DNA of 64,000 bases from CADEEN01 sp963751775 (GCA_963751775.1 CAVVVW010000003.1:1-64000), one strand, 5' to 3'. Shown: positions 1-10,574, numbered from the stretch's first letter. The notes: a model not told the origin generated them from the sequence alone. Translations and numbers: made by a program.

Positions 1-628
1 GGGCACGCCGATCTGGTCGCCGATTGCTTTGCCTGCCATGCACCATGGCGCGGCGCCATCTCGCAGCGCTGCGTCTCTTGCCACAAGCTGCCGGACATCG
101 GCCTGCGGACGACCAAGGGTGCCGCGTTGGCGCAATCAGGCGTGAAGACCGCCTTCCATCAGGAACTGGTCGAGCAGGACTGCATGGCGTGCACAGCGAC
201 CATGCAGGGCCGAAGCTCGCGCAGCGCAGCCGCAAGCTGTTCTCGCATGAGCTGTTGCGCACTGAGGTCCAACAGCGCTGCGAGTCATGCCATGCGAAGC
301 CAGACGATCGGATGCACAAGGAACTGGCGATCGGGTGTGCCCAGTGCCACTCGGCGCAACGCTGGAAGCCCGCAACCTTCAATCACGCCAAGCTGTTCGT
401 GCTGGATCGCGACCACGAAACGACCTGCGAGACCTGCCACGTTGCCAGCGACTACAGCCGCTACACCTGCTATGGCTGTCATGAACACACACTGCCCAAG
501 GTGCGCTCGAAGCACCAGAAGGAGGGCATCCAGGACTTCGAGAACTGCGTCGAGTGCCATCGAGATCCGCGTGTCGAACCGGAGAAGCGGGGTGGCTCGA
601 GGGCGGAAGAAAAAGCACAGGAAACTAG
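1..628 (+). CDS. Multiheme c-type cytochrome, C-terminal part (5' end outside window)
   Basis: Reading in frame 1 and then frame 3 gives eight CXXCH haem-binding motifs in about 200 residues: CFACH, CVSCH, CMACH, CESCH, CAQCH, CETCH, CYGCH and CVECH. It is therefore a periplasmic electron-transfer multihaem cytochrome. One C is missing near base 192, inside the CMACH motif, and restoring it joins the two frames. A second missing base in the A-run near 611 would bring the TAG at 626 into frame; without it the frame runs on into the next gene. The 3' end is therefore inferred. The number of haems lost with the missing N-terminus is unknown, so the subfamily is left open. Confidence 0.75.
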
Positions 629-716
629 CCAGCCGCGCCGAGTGCTGAGTACGGTTATCACGAGGCTTGTACAGTCGATGCGTCGACGTCACGTCAACCA
701 GATGAGGAGATTGAAC

Positions 717-1139
717 ATGGCCACTGCGAAAGCTCAGGCGAAGTGGATGGGAACCCTCAAGGAGGGCACCGGCTCGATGTCGGGTGCCTCGGGGCACTTG
801 AACGCGCCCTTCACTTTCGCCACGCGGTTTGAGGGCGCGGCGGGCGGTACGAGTCCGGAAGAGTTGATCGGCGCCGCGCAGGCGGGCTGCTTCTCGATGT
901 TCCTGGCCGCCCAGCTCACCAATGCGGGCCACGCGCCGTCGAGCATCGAGACCACGGCCACCGTGCATCTGGGCGCCGGGCCCACCGTCACGAAGATCGA
1001 CCTCGAGACCGTGGCCGTCGTGCCGGGCGTGAGTGCCGATGTCTTCAAGGAGAAGGTCGACTTCTCGAAGAAGAACTGCCCGATCTCCAAGGCCCTGGCG
1101 AGCGTCCCTGAAGTCACCTTCAACGCGACGCTCAAGTAG
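717..1139 (+). CDS. OsmC-family peroxidase
   Basis: A 140-residue protein of normal OsmC length. The two redox cysteines of the family are visible in QAGCFSM (about residue 59) and KKNCPISKAL (about residue 122), after the typical SPEELIGAAQAGC helix. OsmC proteins reduce organic hydroperoxides with a pair of thiols in the cytoplasm. The start ATG at 717 is preceded by a GAGGAGA ribosome-binding site at 703-709. The reading frame is open upstream into the cytochrome, but only because of the frameshift there. No partner gene is obvious. Confidence 0.9.
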   Translation: MATAKAQAKWMGTLKEGTGSMSGASGHLNAPFTFATRFEGAAGGTSPEELIGAAQAGCFSMFLAAQLTNAGHAPSSIETTATVHLGAGPTVTKIDLETVAVVPGVSADVFKEKVDFSKKNCPISKALASVPEVTFNATLK

Positions 1140-1205
1140 GCAACCCGCCGCCGGCGGCTCAGGCGGCTTGGGCGTCGCCCTGGACAGGCGGCGCAGGGTG
1201 CTTCG

Positions 1206-1698
1206 TCACTTGTTCTTGTTCGGGTCGCACCTCGGATCGGCTACGTAGGTGCCGCCCTGCATCCGGTGATCGGCGCCGATCGTGATCTGGTACCACAGGC
1301 ACAGGCTGGTCGGGTGAGCGGTATGACCACGTGGTCGTCGAGACTGCAGGACTTCTGCCGTTCCGACGGCGGGCCGATCTCGCGCAGCAACTCCTCTTCG
1401 GTCATGCCGGCCGGCAGCGCAGCAAACTGCTTCTCGCCGAGGACCTCGCGCACCGAGGTGACACGTCCGTCCGGGCCCAGGTCGACCATCGTCGTGCCCT
1501 GGCCGGCCGGCCCGCGTGGGTAGACCAACCGCGACGCGCCGCCCGGCAAGGCGTGCCGCGCCTTTGGTTTGCCCATCGCCTTGACGACGGCCGGTTCGTC
1601 GGCGCCGACCGCGACGGTCGCCGCCTGCGCGGTCACAAAGCAGGCCGCGAGGGCCAGCGCGCAGATGGCGGCGACCGCTCGGAGTGTGATCTGCTCAT
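1206..1698 (-). CDS. BamE/SmpA-like exported protein, frameshifted
   Basis: Patching three frames gives about 163 residues: an N-terminal signal peptide, then a domain with GTTMVDLGPDGRV, LPAGMTEEELLREIGPPS and WSYR, ending in GGTYVADPRCDPNKNK. The GMT..E.L..GPP pattern is typical of the small SmpA/OmlA (BamE-like) envelope domain; this is a family resemblance, not a claim that it is BamE itself. Frameshifts lie just after the start codon and near 1345 and 1300. The first 45 codons and the upstream DNA are repeated at 7.15-7.45 kb. No lipobox cysteine is clear. It is read away from the ECF sigma factor, at the end of the minus-strand block. Confidence 0.6.
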
Positions 1699-1866
1699 GG
1701 CGTCAAGTCTCCTGTCAATCTGGCGCGATGCGATTGAAGAGCTATCGATTGGACGATCGTTGCGACTGACCACTCGGGCGGGTCCCATTGCGGGGCGTGG
1801 CCGCTCGCGCGGGCGCTGGCTTGAGCTGTATACGCCGGGCCCTCTTCGACTTCGTTCACCCGGCTC
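1583..1866. repeat. Left copy of a dispersed direct repeat
   Basis: Matches 7168-7452 in the same orientation by eye. It covers the signal-peptide part of the minus-strand gene starting at 1698 and about 170 bases upstream of it. Shared blocks include GGTTCGTCGGCGCCGAC, GCTCATGGCGTC, TGGCGCGATGCG, GTGGCCGCTCGCGCGGGCG, and a GTATACG followed by CTTCG and CACCCGG. Conservation upstream of the start codon suggests that the promoter was duplicated with the gene. Confidence 0.75.
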
Positions 1867-1871
1867 AAAAA

Positions 1872-1915
1872 TCGCTGACCGATGGTACGCCGACCTGCAT
1901 GCCGAAATCACCGCA
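1872..1915 (-). pseudogene. Probable remnant of a yceI-like gene
   Basis: About 44 bases match the 3' part of the intact yceI-like gene at 7565-7608. Shared stretches are TCGCTGACC, ACGCCG and CATGCCGAAATC. The order repeat unit then yceI sequence is the same at both sites, with about 110 bases missing here. It looks like the left-over end of a duplicated exported-protein/yceI unit. The match is short, so this is tentative. Confidence 0.4.
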
Positions 1916-1980
1916 CTCGAGGGGCCGGCTCCGGGTTCACCGCAGCGCACTCGGCGCGGGGCCAACTGGCCATTGCGCGA

Positions 1981-2353
1981 TCAGTCGCCCGCACGCGCCA
2001 TGGTGGACGGGCGTCGCGCCTCGTCCACAAGCGATGCCGCCCAGTTTTTCAACTGCTGCGGCGATGCATACCAGTCGGTGCCGAACAGCGCCATGCCATT
2101 GCCGTACATCACGCGGACGATCCGGGCCGCTTCGGCGTTGCCATGATCGGCCAGGTAGACGGAATCGGCCATATGCGCCGGCGAAATGCTGGCTGCGGAA
2201 CTCGATCGCCGCGGCCGTGAAGGCAGCGTCCTGCTCGGCAGCGGTCATTCGCTGCCGCTGTGCCGATGCGACGGTCGAGAAGGTCAGACCGGTCGCAAGG
2301 GCGAGCGCGACGGCAAGCGTGGTGAATTGACGGGTGTGAATGACTTGGTTCAT
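1981..2353 (-). CDS. Small exported protein of unknown function
   Basis: Start ATG at 2353 follows an AAGGAG site and overlaps the stop codon of the upstream membrane-protein gene (ATGA), so the two are probably translationally coupled. About 123 residues: a clear signal peptide (LAVALALATGLTFSTVASAQ), then a polar, mostly helical domain ending in WAASLVDEARRP. A frameshift near 2175 splits it into two reading frames. There is no family I recognise. The exported location and the coupling are what can be supported. Confidence 0.55.
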
Positions 2354-3138
2354 GACGATCTCCTTGCTGGTTGAGGTGAAGTGGCCAATGGCACCGCCGC
2401 GATGGCCGGTAGCGGGAATGCAGCTGCGACCGCCCGCCGTCGTGACAGGGCCAGCAGCAGAGCGAGCCCGCATGCGGCCGCCACCAGCCATGCCGTGGGG
2501 CCCAGCTCGCGTGGCAGGAGCCACGCCAGCGCACCGAGAAAGGCCACCTTGGCCATCAGGCCCTGAAGGTAGGCGCGCAGGATGGACCAGCCGACGCATG
2601 TCCGCTCTGTACATGCACCGAGACGGTGGTCGACATGCCGACCACGGGGATCGCCGCCACCAGGCCACACCACAGCGGTGGCACGCGCGGGGCAATCAAG
2701 CCGATGAGCGTGGTGACGCCACCCCGAGACGAACATCGTCAGCAAGGCATCGCGGCGCCAGGCCGTGGCGCGGCGGTGGCTGGTGCCGGCGACCGGCATC
2801 AGGCGGGCGCAGGCCGCCAGCAGGACCACGGCACTGCTCAGTGCCAGCGTCAGATCGCTGCCCAGGCCCACGACGGCGCCGGTCGACGCCAGAGCCATGC
2901 CCGCGCGCCGAGCCGGGTAGCAGGGCGAATGGCGGCGAACGCCCAGCGCGTCGAGCCGGCGAACGAGCCGGTCATCGCCGTGGCCAGCCAGGCCGCGATG
3001 GCGCTGACCACGGCAATTCGGCGCCGCGTTCCACCGACACCGGCCAGTGCAGGGACCGACGTGACGGGAACAGCGGCAGTCAGGCCGCCGCAGCGCGGGC
3101 CCGCCGCCGCAGCAGGTACAGCACGATGGCCGGACCAT
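2350..3138 (-). CDS. Multi-pass membrane protein of unknown function, several frameshifts
   Basis: Hydrophobic segments occur in all three frames of this stretch: LTLALSSAVVLLAACARL, TTLIGLIAPRVPPLW, CGLVAAIPVVGMSTTVSV and VAFLGALAWLLPREL, then AWLVAAACGLALLLAL. At least three indels are needed to join them, so the N-terminus cannot be fixed. It ends in an ATGA overlap with the next gene. The protein would sit in the inner membrane. No function can be named; the short membrane repeats resemble small transporter-like families only in a general way. Confidence 0.45.
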   Translation of the reverse strand: MVRPSCCTCCGGGPALRRPDCRCSRHVGPCTGRCRWNAAPNCRGQRHRGLAGHGDDRLVRRLDALGVRRHSPCYPARRAGMALASTGAVVGLGSDLTLALSSAVVLLAACARLMPVAGTSHRRATAWRRDALLTMFVSGWRHHAHRLDCPARATAVVWPGGGDPRGRHVDHRLGACTERTCVGWSILRAYLQGLMAKVAFLGALAWLLPRELGPTAWLVAAACGLALLLALSRRRAVAAAFPLPAIAAVPLATSPQPARRSS

Positions 3139-3179
3139 CGCCGTTAGGCCGCCTCGCAGCCAGGGTCAATGGATCATGA

Positions 3180-3552
3180 GCGTTCCGGTGCGGGCCTAGC
3201 GCGCTGCGCGCAAATCGGTACGGTACGGTCGGGATGGCGGCATGGCAGGGCTGCAGATCGACGAACGCGGCGAAGGCCGTCCTCGTCAGGTAGTACGCCA
3301 ATGGCGGAAACCGGACTCGCGGCTTCGATCGAGAACTCCAATGGCGTGACAAACGTCCGTCCGGTTTCGGCTTGTCCAAGCCCTGCGCGTCGCTCGACAG
3401 CCTCGGCCCGAACGGATGGGGTGCGATACGTAACCTTCAAAGGCTGCTACGGCATGTGAGCCAGCGCGTGGCGCCCGCAGCGACGGGACTTGACGCAGAG
3501 CAGGAACGCGCCTGGACGACCGCTATATTCAGTCGCTGGACAAGGGGGCTCG
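3180..3552. other. Gene-free stretch before the ECF sigma factor
   Basis: No ORF here has a credible protein. The 9-mer CCAATGGCG occurs twice, at about 3299 and 3338. The DNA must contain the promoter of the sigma factor that starts at 3553, but no sigma-70 hexamers stand out. Confidence 0.4.
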
Positions 3553-4103
3553 ATGTCCGAACTCACGACGTTGCTGGCCGCGGCAAGGCTGGGCGACGAG
3601 CAGGCGGCCGGGCAGGCGTTTGCCCTGCTGTACGCAGACTTGCACCAACTGGCCGCGGCCGCCTGCGCCAGCACCAGACGATGACCTTGCTCGACACCAC
3701 CGCACTGGTGCACGAGTCGTATCTCAAGCTGGTGGCCGGTGGCTCGCTGCCGGTCGAGAACAGGCAACACTTCTTCGCCTATGCCTCGCAGGTGATGCGT
3801 TCGGTGATCGTCGATTTTGCCCGCGCCCGCCTGGCCGAGCGCCGCGGCGGCGATGCCGAACATGTGGTTCTGGACACCGCGATGGGCGCCGAGCTGGTCG
3901 GCTCCGAACGCGATGTATTGCGTGTGCACGAGGCGCTTGAAGTGCTGGCCCAGGCCGATGGCCAATTGGCAAGGATCGTGGAGATGCGCTACTTCGGCGG
4001 CTTGACCGAGGTCGAGGTCGCCGACGCGCTGGGGTTGTCGGAGCGCACTGTTCGTCGCAGCTGGACCAAGGCCAAACTGCTGCTGGCCGAGGCGCTGGAG
4101 TGA
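3553..4103 (+). CDS. ECF-type RNA polymerase sigma factor
   Basis: About 183 residues when a missing C near 3665 is allowed for. Region 2 has HQTMTLLDTTALVHESYLKL and YASQVMRSVIVDFARAR; region 4 has EMRYFGGLTEVEVADALG followed by a helix-turn-helix RTVRRSWTKAKLLL. It belongs to the ECF group that usually stands next to Ser/Thr kinases, which fits the kinase gene 158 bases downstream on the same strand. Start ATG at 3553 has an AGGGGG site just upstream. No anti-sigma factor gene is present; in this group the kinase is thought to control activity, which is inference here. Confidence 0.85.
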
Positions 4104-4261
4104 GCGAGCCAGCCACGCGCCATCCGCGAAGGATGCGAATGTGATCGAGCACTGGCCGGTTCCAGCGCCCTGGTCCGTCTTCCTGGTAAGTGGCCCGGCC
4201 CGACTCCCATGCGCAACGGCGACATGCCGGCGCGTGCAGCACGCGATGAATTGACCCTGCC

Positions 4262-7107
4262 ATGACACTGACTTCGGCTGCTGCGGTCGCCGCGACGAGG
4301 GCCAAGGCCGAGCGCCTGCGGCGGCTGTCGACCCTGCTCGACCAGGCGCTCGAGCTCGACGCGCCGGCGCGCGAAGCATGGCTGGCGGGCTCGATGCCGA
4401 GGCCGCCGCGTGGGCCCGACCTTGCGCAAGTTGCTGGCCCGCGAGGCGGCACACGAGACCGCCTCGTTGTTGGACCGCGGGCCCGACTTCACCGCCCCCA
4501 GCGATGCGGCCGCGCAGGCCGGCGCGCTGAAGAGCAACGACATGGTCGGCCCCTACCGGCTGCTGCGCGAACTGGGCCGCGGTGGCATGGGCGAGGTCTG
4601 GCTGGCCGAACGCATCGACGGCTTCGCTCAAGCGCCAGGTGGCGCTCAAGCTGCCCATGCTCGGCATCCGCCGTGCCGTGCTGGTGCAGCGCTTCGCGCG
4701 CGAGCGCGACATCCTCGCTTCGCTGGCCCATCCGAACATCGCACGCCTGTACGACGCCGGCATCGCCGACGATGGCCAGCCCTACCTGGCGCTCGAGCTG
4801 GTCACCGGCCTGCCCATCACGGCGTACTGCGAGCAGCAGGCGCTGGACCAGCGCGCACGCGTGCAACTCATGCGCCAGGTGATGGATGCCGTGCAGTTCG
4901 CCCATGCCCACCTGGTCATTCACCGCGACATCAAACCCGGCAACGTGCTCGTCACGCCGCAGGGGCAGGCCATGCTGCTCGACTTCGGGGTGGCCAAGCT
5001 GCTGCACGAGGAGCAGGCCCAGGCCGAGGAGACGGCGCTGACCCAGGCCGGCGGCCGGGCCTTGACGCTCGACTACGCGGCGCCCGAGCAACTGGCCGGC
5101 CTGCCGGTGAGCACGGCCACGGATGTCTACGCGCTCGGCGTGCTGTTGCACGAACTGCTGGCCGGCGAGCGCCCGTTCAGGGGCGCGAAACGCGAGGTCG
5201 AGCAGGCCATCCTGACGCAGGAGCCGCCGCGCCTGCGCAGCTTGCCGGCCGATCTGGCCACGATCGTCCTCAAGGCCTTGAAAAAAGCACCGGCCGAGCG
5301 CTACGCCACCGCCAATGCCTTTGCCGAAGACCTGGGTCGCTGGTTGCGCGGCGAGCCTGTGGTGGCACAGCCCGACCGCCTGGGCTACCGGATGCGCCGA
5401 TTCGTCACCCGGCACCGGCTGCCGGTGGCCGTGGGCTGCGTGGTCGCGCTGGCGCTGGCGACTACCGGCGTCGTTGCACTGCGCCAGGCCAGCCAGGCGC
5501 GCCAGGAGGCCGCACGGGCGCAGCAGGAGGCGCAACGTGCGCAGGCGGTGCAGGCCTTCCTGCTCGATCTGTTCAAGGCCAACAGCACCACGCAGGCCGA
5601 CCCGCAGGCCGCGCAGCGAACGACGGCGCGTGATCTGCTCGACCGCGGCGCCGCCCGCATCGACGCTGCCCTGGCCGAGGTGCCGCACAGCCGCCTCGAG
5701 GTCATGGGGACCCTGGGCGATATGTATAGCCAACTCGGACTGGATGCGCAGGCCTCGCAGATGCAGTCGCGGCGCGTCGAGCTGGCCCGCCGAACCTTCG
5801 GCAACCGCGACGCACGGCTGGCCCAGGTGCTGCTGGACTATGTCGAGACCCTGCAGGACAGCAGCCGCCGCGGCGAGATCGCGGCCTTATTGGACGAAGC
5901 ACTGGCGGTGCTCGACGCCTCCGGCGAGCAGGACTCGCCGCTGCGTGGCGACGCGCTGTTGGTCAGCGCGCGCTACTGGCGCTATGAATCGCTGCAGCGT
6001 GCGCGCCAAAGGGCCGACGAGGCGGTGGCCTACCTCGGCCGCGTGACGCCGAACTCCGACGGCCTGGTGACGGCCCATGTGTTGGCGGCGCGGGCGCGCA
6101 TCACGGCCTACGACTTCGACGGCGGCGTCGAGCAGGCGACGCGGGCCATCGAGGTCGCCAAGCGCCAGGGCGACGGCGCGGCCGCATGGCTGGCGACACC
6201 GATCGGCGCCCTGGCCGATGCGCTGCAGGGGCAAATGCAGTATCACCAGGCCGCCGCCAGCGTGCGTGAAGAGGTTGCGCTGAACACGCATGTCCACGGT
6301 GAACTGCATCGGGATACCTTGCAGTCGAAGATCAAGCTGGGCAATCTGCTGCTGACGGTCGGCCGATCGACCGAAGGCCAGGCGCTGCACGCCGCGGTGC
6401 GCGAGGCGATGAAGGCCGACGACCCGCGCTTCAACGCCGAGTGGCGTTCCTACGCCGGCGGTCAGTTGGACCAGTTGTTGATGGATCGCGGCCGCCCCGA
6501 CCTGCTGGCAACGAGTTTGCGCAAGGAAGTCGAAGACCTGCGCAGCACCCTGCCGCACTCGCCATTGCTCGCGCACCGCGAGCGCCTGTGGGCCGAGGTG
6601 CTGGCCGCGCTCGGCGAGGTCGGTGCGGCGCGCGCGACCTTGGCGGCGGCGCAGGCCCATTGGCGGGCCTTTTCGGCGGGCGTCGATACGGCCCTGGTGG
6701 ACAGCGTCTTCGCGCTCAGCCGCGCGCGGCTCGAACTGGCGGCAGGCAATCCTGCCGAAGCCTTGGCGCAACTCGATCCCGCGCGTCCCGCCCCGCGCGC
6801 GGTGGTCATCGCCCGCGAGATCGAGCGCGCACGGGCGCTGCTCGCGCTGGATCGAGCCACCGACGCACTTGGCGCATCCGATGCGGCCCTGCAGGGCTTG
6901 GCCAGGCTGCCGGTGGGTGCCCGGCCCGTCGCGCTGGAGGCCGAGGCCTTGGAGCAGCGCGGCCTGGCCTGGCACGCGCTCGGCGATGCGGTAACGGCCC
7001 GGGCCAGTTTGCTGCAGGCGCTGGCATTGCGGCGTGCGAACGACGCCAGCGGCAGTAGCGCGTCAGCGCGTATCGAGCGCACGCTGGCGGCCCTGCCGCG
7101 GCATTGA
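4262..7107 (+). CDS. Membrane-anchored Ser/Thr protein kinase with C-terminal TPR-like domain
   Basis: About 945 residues in three frames (breaks near 4400 and 4628). After a helical N-terminus of about 95 residues comes a PknB-type kinase domain: glycine loop GRGGMGEVWLAERID, lysine in VALKLP, catalytic HRDIKPGNVL, DFGVAK, APEQ and DVYALGVLLHELLAGERPF. A single membrane span (LPVAVGCVVALALATTGVVAL) follows, then a long extracytoplasmic helical region with repeated pairs of helices typical of TPRs. All catalytic residues are present, so it should phosphorylate Ser/Thr once the frame is restored. It is paired with the ECF sigma factor, and the two probably form one signalling unit. Confidence 0.85.
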
Positions 7108-7146
7108 TCGCGAAGCCCGGCCCGGCGGTCGCAGCGCCGGCGGCGG

Positions 7147-7285
7147 CTACTCCTTGTAGGCTTCGACGACGACGGCGGGTTCGTCGGCGCCGACGGCGAC
7201 GGTCGCTGCCTGCGCGGGCACGAAGTGGGCGGAGAGGGCCAGCGCACAGACGGCGGCGAGGGCTGGAAATCGTGATCTTGCTCAT
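7147..7285 (-). CDS. 46-residue exported micro-protein, paralogous to the leader of the 1.2-kb gene
   Basis: Starts at ATG 7285 and ends at TAG 7147. After one indel near 7268 it reads as a signal peptide (LAAVCALALSAHFVPAQA) followed by about 20 residues ending in EAYKE. The mature part shares ATVAVGADEPAVV with the BamE-like protein at 1206-1698, then stops where that protein continues. It could be a truncated paralogue or a genuine small secreted peptide. It stands downstream of yceI with 236 bases between. Confidence 0.5.
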
Positions 7286-7452
7286 GGCGTCGATTCTCCT
7301 GTCAACGTGGCGCGATGCGTTGGGCGGCCAGCCATTGGACGACTGCTCCGATTGAATCACTCGTGTGGGTTCCGATGCGGTAAGTGGCCGCTCGCGCGGG
7401 CGCCAGCAGGACTGTATACGTCTGCGCCGCTCGACTTCGTGCACCCGGTTCA
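7168..7452. repeat. Right copy of a dispersed direct repeat
   Basis: Partner of 1583-1866. It spans most of the micro-gene and the 167 bases upstream of it. The two copies flank the sigma factor/kinase pair in direct orientation, about 5.6 kb apart. Confidence 0.75.
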
Positions 7453-7521
7453 CCTCTCGTCGTCGGATATTTCGTGGCAGCGCCGTCGACAGGCCCGTCA
7501 GCGCCTCGCAGCGCCCCGGCG

Positions 7522-8109
7522 CTACTCCCTGTAGCCCTCGACCGCGATGAACAGCTTGACCTCGTCGCTGACCAGCGGCACGCCGTACTTCATGCCGAAA
7601 TCGCTGCGCTTGATGCTGCCGACCAGGTCGGCGCCGCACATGGCCTTCTTGTTGCCCGGGTTGGGGCCGCAATTGAAGCTGGTGACGGTGAGCGTCACCG
7701 GCTTGCTCACGCCGAGCAGCGTCAGCGTGCCGTCCACCGACTGCAGCTTGTCGCCGGCAAAGGCCAGCTTGCTCGACTTGAACACCATCTCCGGAAACTC
7801 GGCGACGTTGAAGAAATCCGGTGCGCGCAGGTGATCGTCGCGCGTGCGCCCGCCGTCGGGCCGCTTGGCGTCGCCGGTCGAGATCGTGGCCGTCGGGATC
7901 CTGACTTCGATCGAGCCGCTCTTGGCCGCGCGGTCGAGCACGACCTTGCCGGTGCTGCGCTCGAAGTGGCCCCAGACGGTCGACATGCCCAGGTGCTGGA
8001 CCGAAAAATTCGGTACCGTGTGCGTGGGGTCGAGGTTGTAGGTCTCGGGGGCCGCATTGGCGCCCAGCGGCAGCAGCAGGGCGAGCAGGAGGGAGGTGGT
8101 GCGCGTCAT
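7522..8109 (-). CDS. YceI-family periplasmic protein
   Basis: Intact, 195 residues with an N-terminal signal peptide (TSLLLALLLPLGANA). The YceI lipocalin-like pattern is clear: NLDPTHTVPNFSVQHLGMSTVWGHF near the start, LRAPDFFNVAEFPEMVF in the middle, and GVSKPVTLTV towards the end. The family binds polyprenoid or other amphiphilic ligands in the periplasm; the ligand here is unknown. It carries two cysteines (NCGPNPGNKKAMCG) that could pair. Co-directional with the membrane-protein gene 45 bases upstream. Confidence 0.9.
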   Translation of the reverse strand: MTRTTSLLLALLLPLGANAAPETYNLDPTHTVPNFSVQHLGMSTVWGHFERSTGKVVLDRAAKSGSIEVRIPTATISTGDAKRPDGGRTRDDHLRAPDFFNVAEFPEMVFKSSKLAFAGDKLQSVDGTLTLLGVSKPVTLTVTSFNCGPNPGNKKAMCGADLVGSIKRSDFGMKYGVPLVSDEVKLFIAVEGYRE

Positions 8110-8154
8110 CTGAAGTCTCCGATTGCAAGATGTGAAGGTGACGGAAGGTTCGGA

Positions 8155-8983
8155 TCAGCCGGCCGGCAAGGCGGCGGCCCACCAGGCGAGGCCCACGGCG
8201 AGAGCCATCGGCAGCAGCGTAGCCAGGCCGGTCGCAACGGCCAATGCCAGGGCCGCTGCAATGCGCCGGCGGGCACCAGGCGCGAAGCCAGCGGCGCGAA
8301 CGGCAGCGGGATCAAGCAGTACCAGCGCAACTCTGCGGTTGCCGCGGCCAGTGCGCCGATCAGTGCCGCGGCCATGGCAGACGGCATGACGAGGGTCCAG
8401 CCCAGCGGCGCTTCGCGCCCGCGCAGCAGCTGTGCCAGCGCCACCGCGGCGCTCGCGGTGCCGAGCGCGAGGCCGAGTTGCGCCAGCAGTGCCGACGCGC
8501 CGAGCAAGGCGAGCACGCCGCTGCCCCAGCCGAGGCAGGCGCCGATCACCGCCGCACGCAGCGACGATGTCGCGCCGGCGGCGATCGCGCTGCCGGTGGT
8601 GGCGACGGTGAGTGCGAAGGCGCCGGCAGCAATGGCCCACGCCGCCGCTGCGGTTTCCTGGTTTGCGAGCACGCGCAGCAGCATCCACACGGCGGCCAGT
8701 CCGGCGCCCGCGGCCACGGCCACGATGGCGCGGCGGCTCGCAGCGACGCCAGCGCCTCGAGGACCAGCGCGGTCAAGGCCGCGGCGAAGGTCGCGACCCA
8801 CAGCTTGCTGACGGCAGTGAACGGCACGGGCGTGAAGCCTATCGTCAGGGCCAGCACGGCAAGCAGCCCCGACACGACGGCGAGCGCGAGGTAGCGCGTT
8901 GCGGCCAGGGCCACGCCGAGCAGCAGGGCGACGACGAAGGGGATCGCGCTGGCTTGCAGCGCCGGGTTGTTCAACAGATCCAT
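8155..8983 (-). CDS. Polytopic membrane protein of unknown function
   Basis: About 276 residues, mostly hydrophobic, with two indels (near 8755 and 8275). At least seven membrane segments can be seen, including IPFVVALLLGVALAATRYLAL, TAVSKLWVATFAAALTALVL and ALAVATGLATLLPMALAVG. No charged or metal-binding motif identifies a family. It follows nuoN by 173 bases on the same strand and precedes yceI, so it could be in the tail of the nuo transcript. Confidence 0.55.
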
Positions 8984-9156
8984 CAGCGTCAATGTCGCGC
9001 GTGGAATCGCGGCGCCGCAGGCAACCATTACCGCACACGGCAGCGGCAACGAAAAGACACGCGCAGCGTTTCCGATCCGAATGTCGCCGATTGGTTCTGC
9101 GACGAGCGGCCGGCCACATGGCCTGCCACTCTTGCGGCGGGGCCGAACCTGCCCGC

Positions 9157-10574
9157 TCAGCGCGAGCGCGAACTCACGGGGCCGCCGGTCAGCCAGCCCA
9201 GCACCCACCCCGGCGCCAGCGCGACCACCAGCGCACTGGTCAGGCACAGCGCGGTGGCGGCGTGCGCCATGGCCCGCTGCGGGTGCGGCGTTTCGGCGAC
9301 GGCCGGCCGCGGGCTCATGAACATGAACTGGATCACGCGCAGGTAGAAGTAGATGCCGAGGTAGCTGCCGATCAGGCCGAGCACGGCCACCAGCGTGTGG
9401 CCCGCGGCCATCACCTCGCGGAAGATCAGGAACTTGGCGACGAAGCCGGGCAGCGGCGGAATGCCGGCCAGCGACAGCATGGCCAGGCCAATCGCGATCG
9501 CGGCATAGGGCCGGCGCTGGAACAGGCCCTTCAAGGTGTCGAGCCGGTCGCGCTGCAGATCGTCGGCGTGCGGCGGCACCGCGGCAAACGCCAGCAGCGT
9601 CATCAGGCCGTAGGCCAGCAGGTAGAACAGCACCGACTGCAGGCGGCCCGGGCCGGCGCCGAGGAACGCCAGGTACAGGTAGCCGGCATGGCCGATCGAC
9701 GAGTAGGCCATCATGCGGCGCAGGCTCGGCTGGCGCATCGCGGCCAGGTTGCCCCAGGCGACGGAGACCAGCGGCAGCAGCGCCAGCAGCTGCACCATCG
9801 GCTGCGACAGCGCGGTCTGCCCGAACAGGCGCAGCGCGGCCAGCAGCACGCCGGCCTTGATGATCGCCGCCATGTAGGCCGTGACCGGCAGGCTGGCGGC
9901 CTCGTAGGCGTCGGGCGCCCAGGTGTGGAACGGCACCACGGCGCCCTTGACGAAGAACGCCAGCAGCACCAGCACCGCGCCGGCCACCGCCATCGGCTGG
10001 CTGCTGCCCAGCGCCGTCGTGAAGCCCGACAACGCCAGCGTGCCGGTCTGGCCGTAGAGCAGCGAGACGCCCATCAGCATCGTGGCGCTGGCCGCGCCGC
10101 CGAGCACCAGGTACTTCAGCGCCGCTTCGGCGCTCTCGGGCCGGCGCAGCGCCAGCAGCACCAGCACGTAGACCGGCAGCGACATCAGCTCGAGGCCGAG
10201 GAAGACGGTGAGGAAGCTGTCGCTCGAGATCATCAGCGACAGGCCGTACAGCGACGACAGCAGCAGCGGATAGAACGGCCCCGAATCATCGAACTCTTCG
10301 CGTGCCAGCAACAGCACCGGCAGCGCCAGCGCCAGCACCACGGCCTTGGCCAGCGACGTGGCCGGGTCGATGGAGATCTGGCCGACGAACGGCGCCGCGC
10401 TGACGCCCGAGAACCCGAGCCCGGCGGCGGCCAGGGCGGCGGCGGCCACGACGGCCAGCGACAGCACCGAGGCGCCGCGCGGCTTGTCGCTGAGGGTCTC
10501 GATCAGGATCAGCAGCACGATGCCGGCCAGCAGCAGGTGCTCGGGCGCCAGGCCCAGCAGTACGTCGCCCCAGT

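Noticed and set aside
24..1139. A cytochrome-OsmC fusion protein
   Set aside because: The frame is open only because the cytochrome stop is out of phase; OsmC has its own ribosome-binding site and full-length domain from 717.
3290..3346. A tRNA 3'-end-like stretch on the minus strand (CGAGTCCGGTTTCCGCCA)
   Set aside because: No matching anticodon arm, D arm or acceptor partner can be found, and the T-loop GTTC is missing. At most it is a worn remnant.
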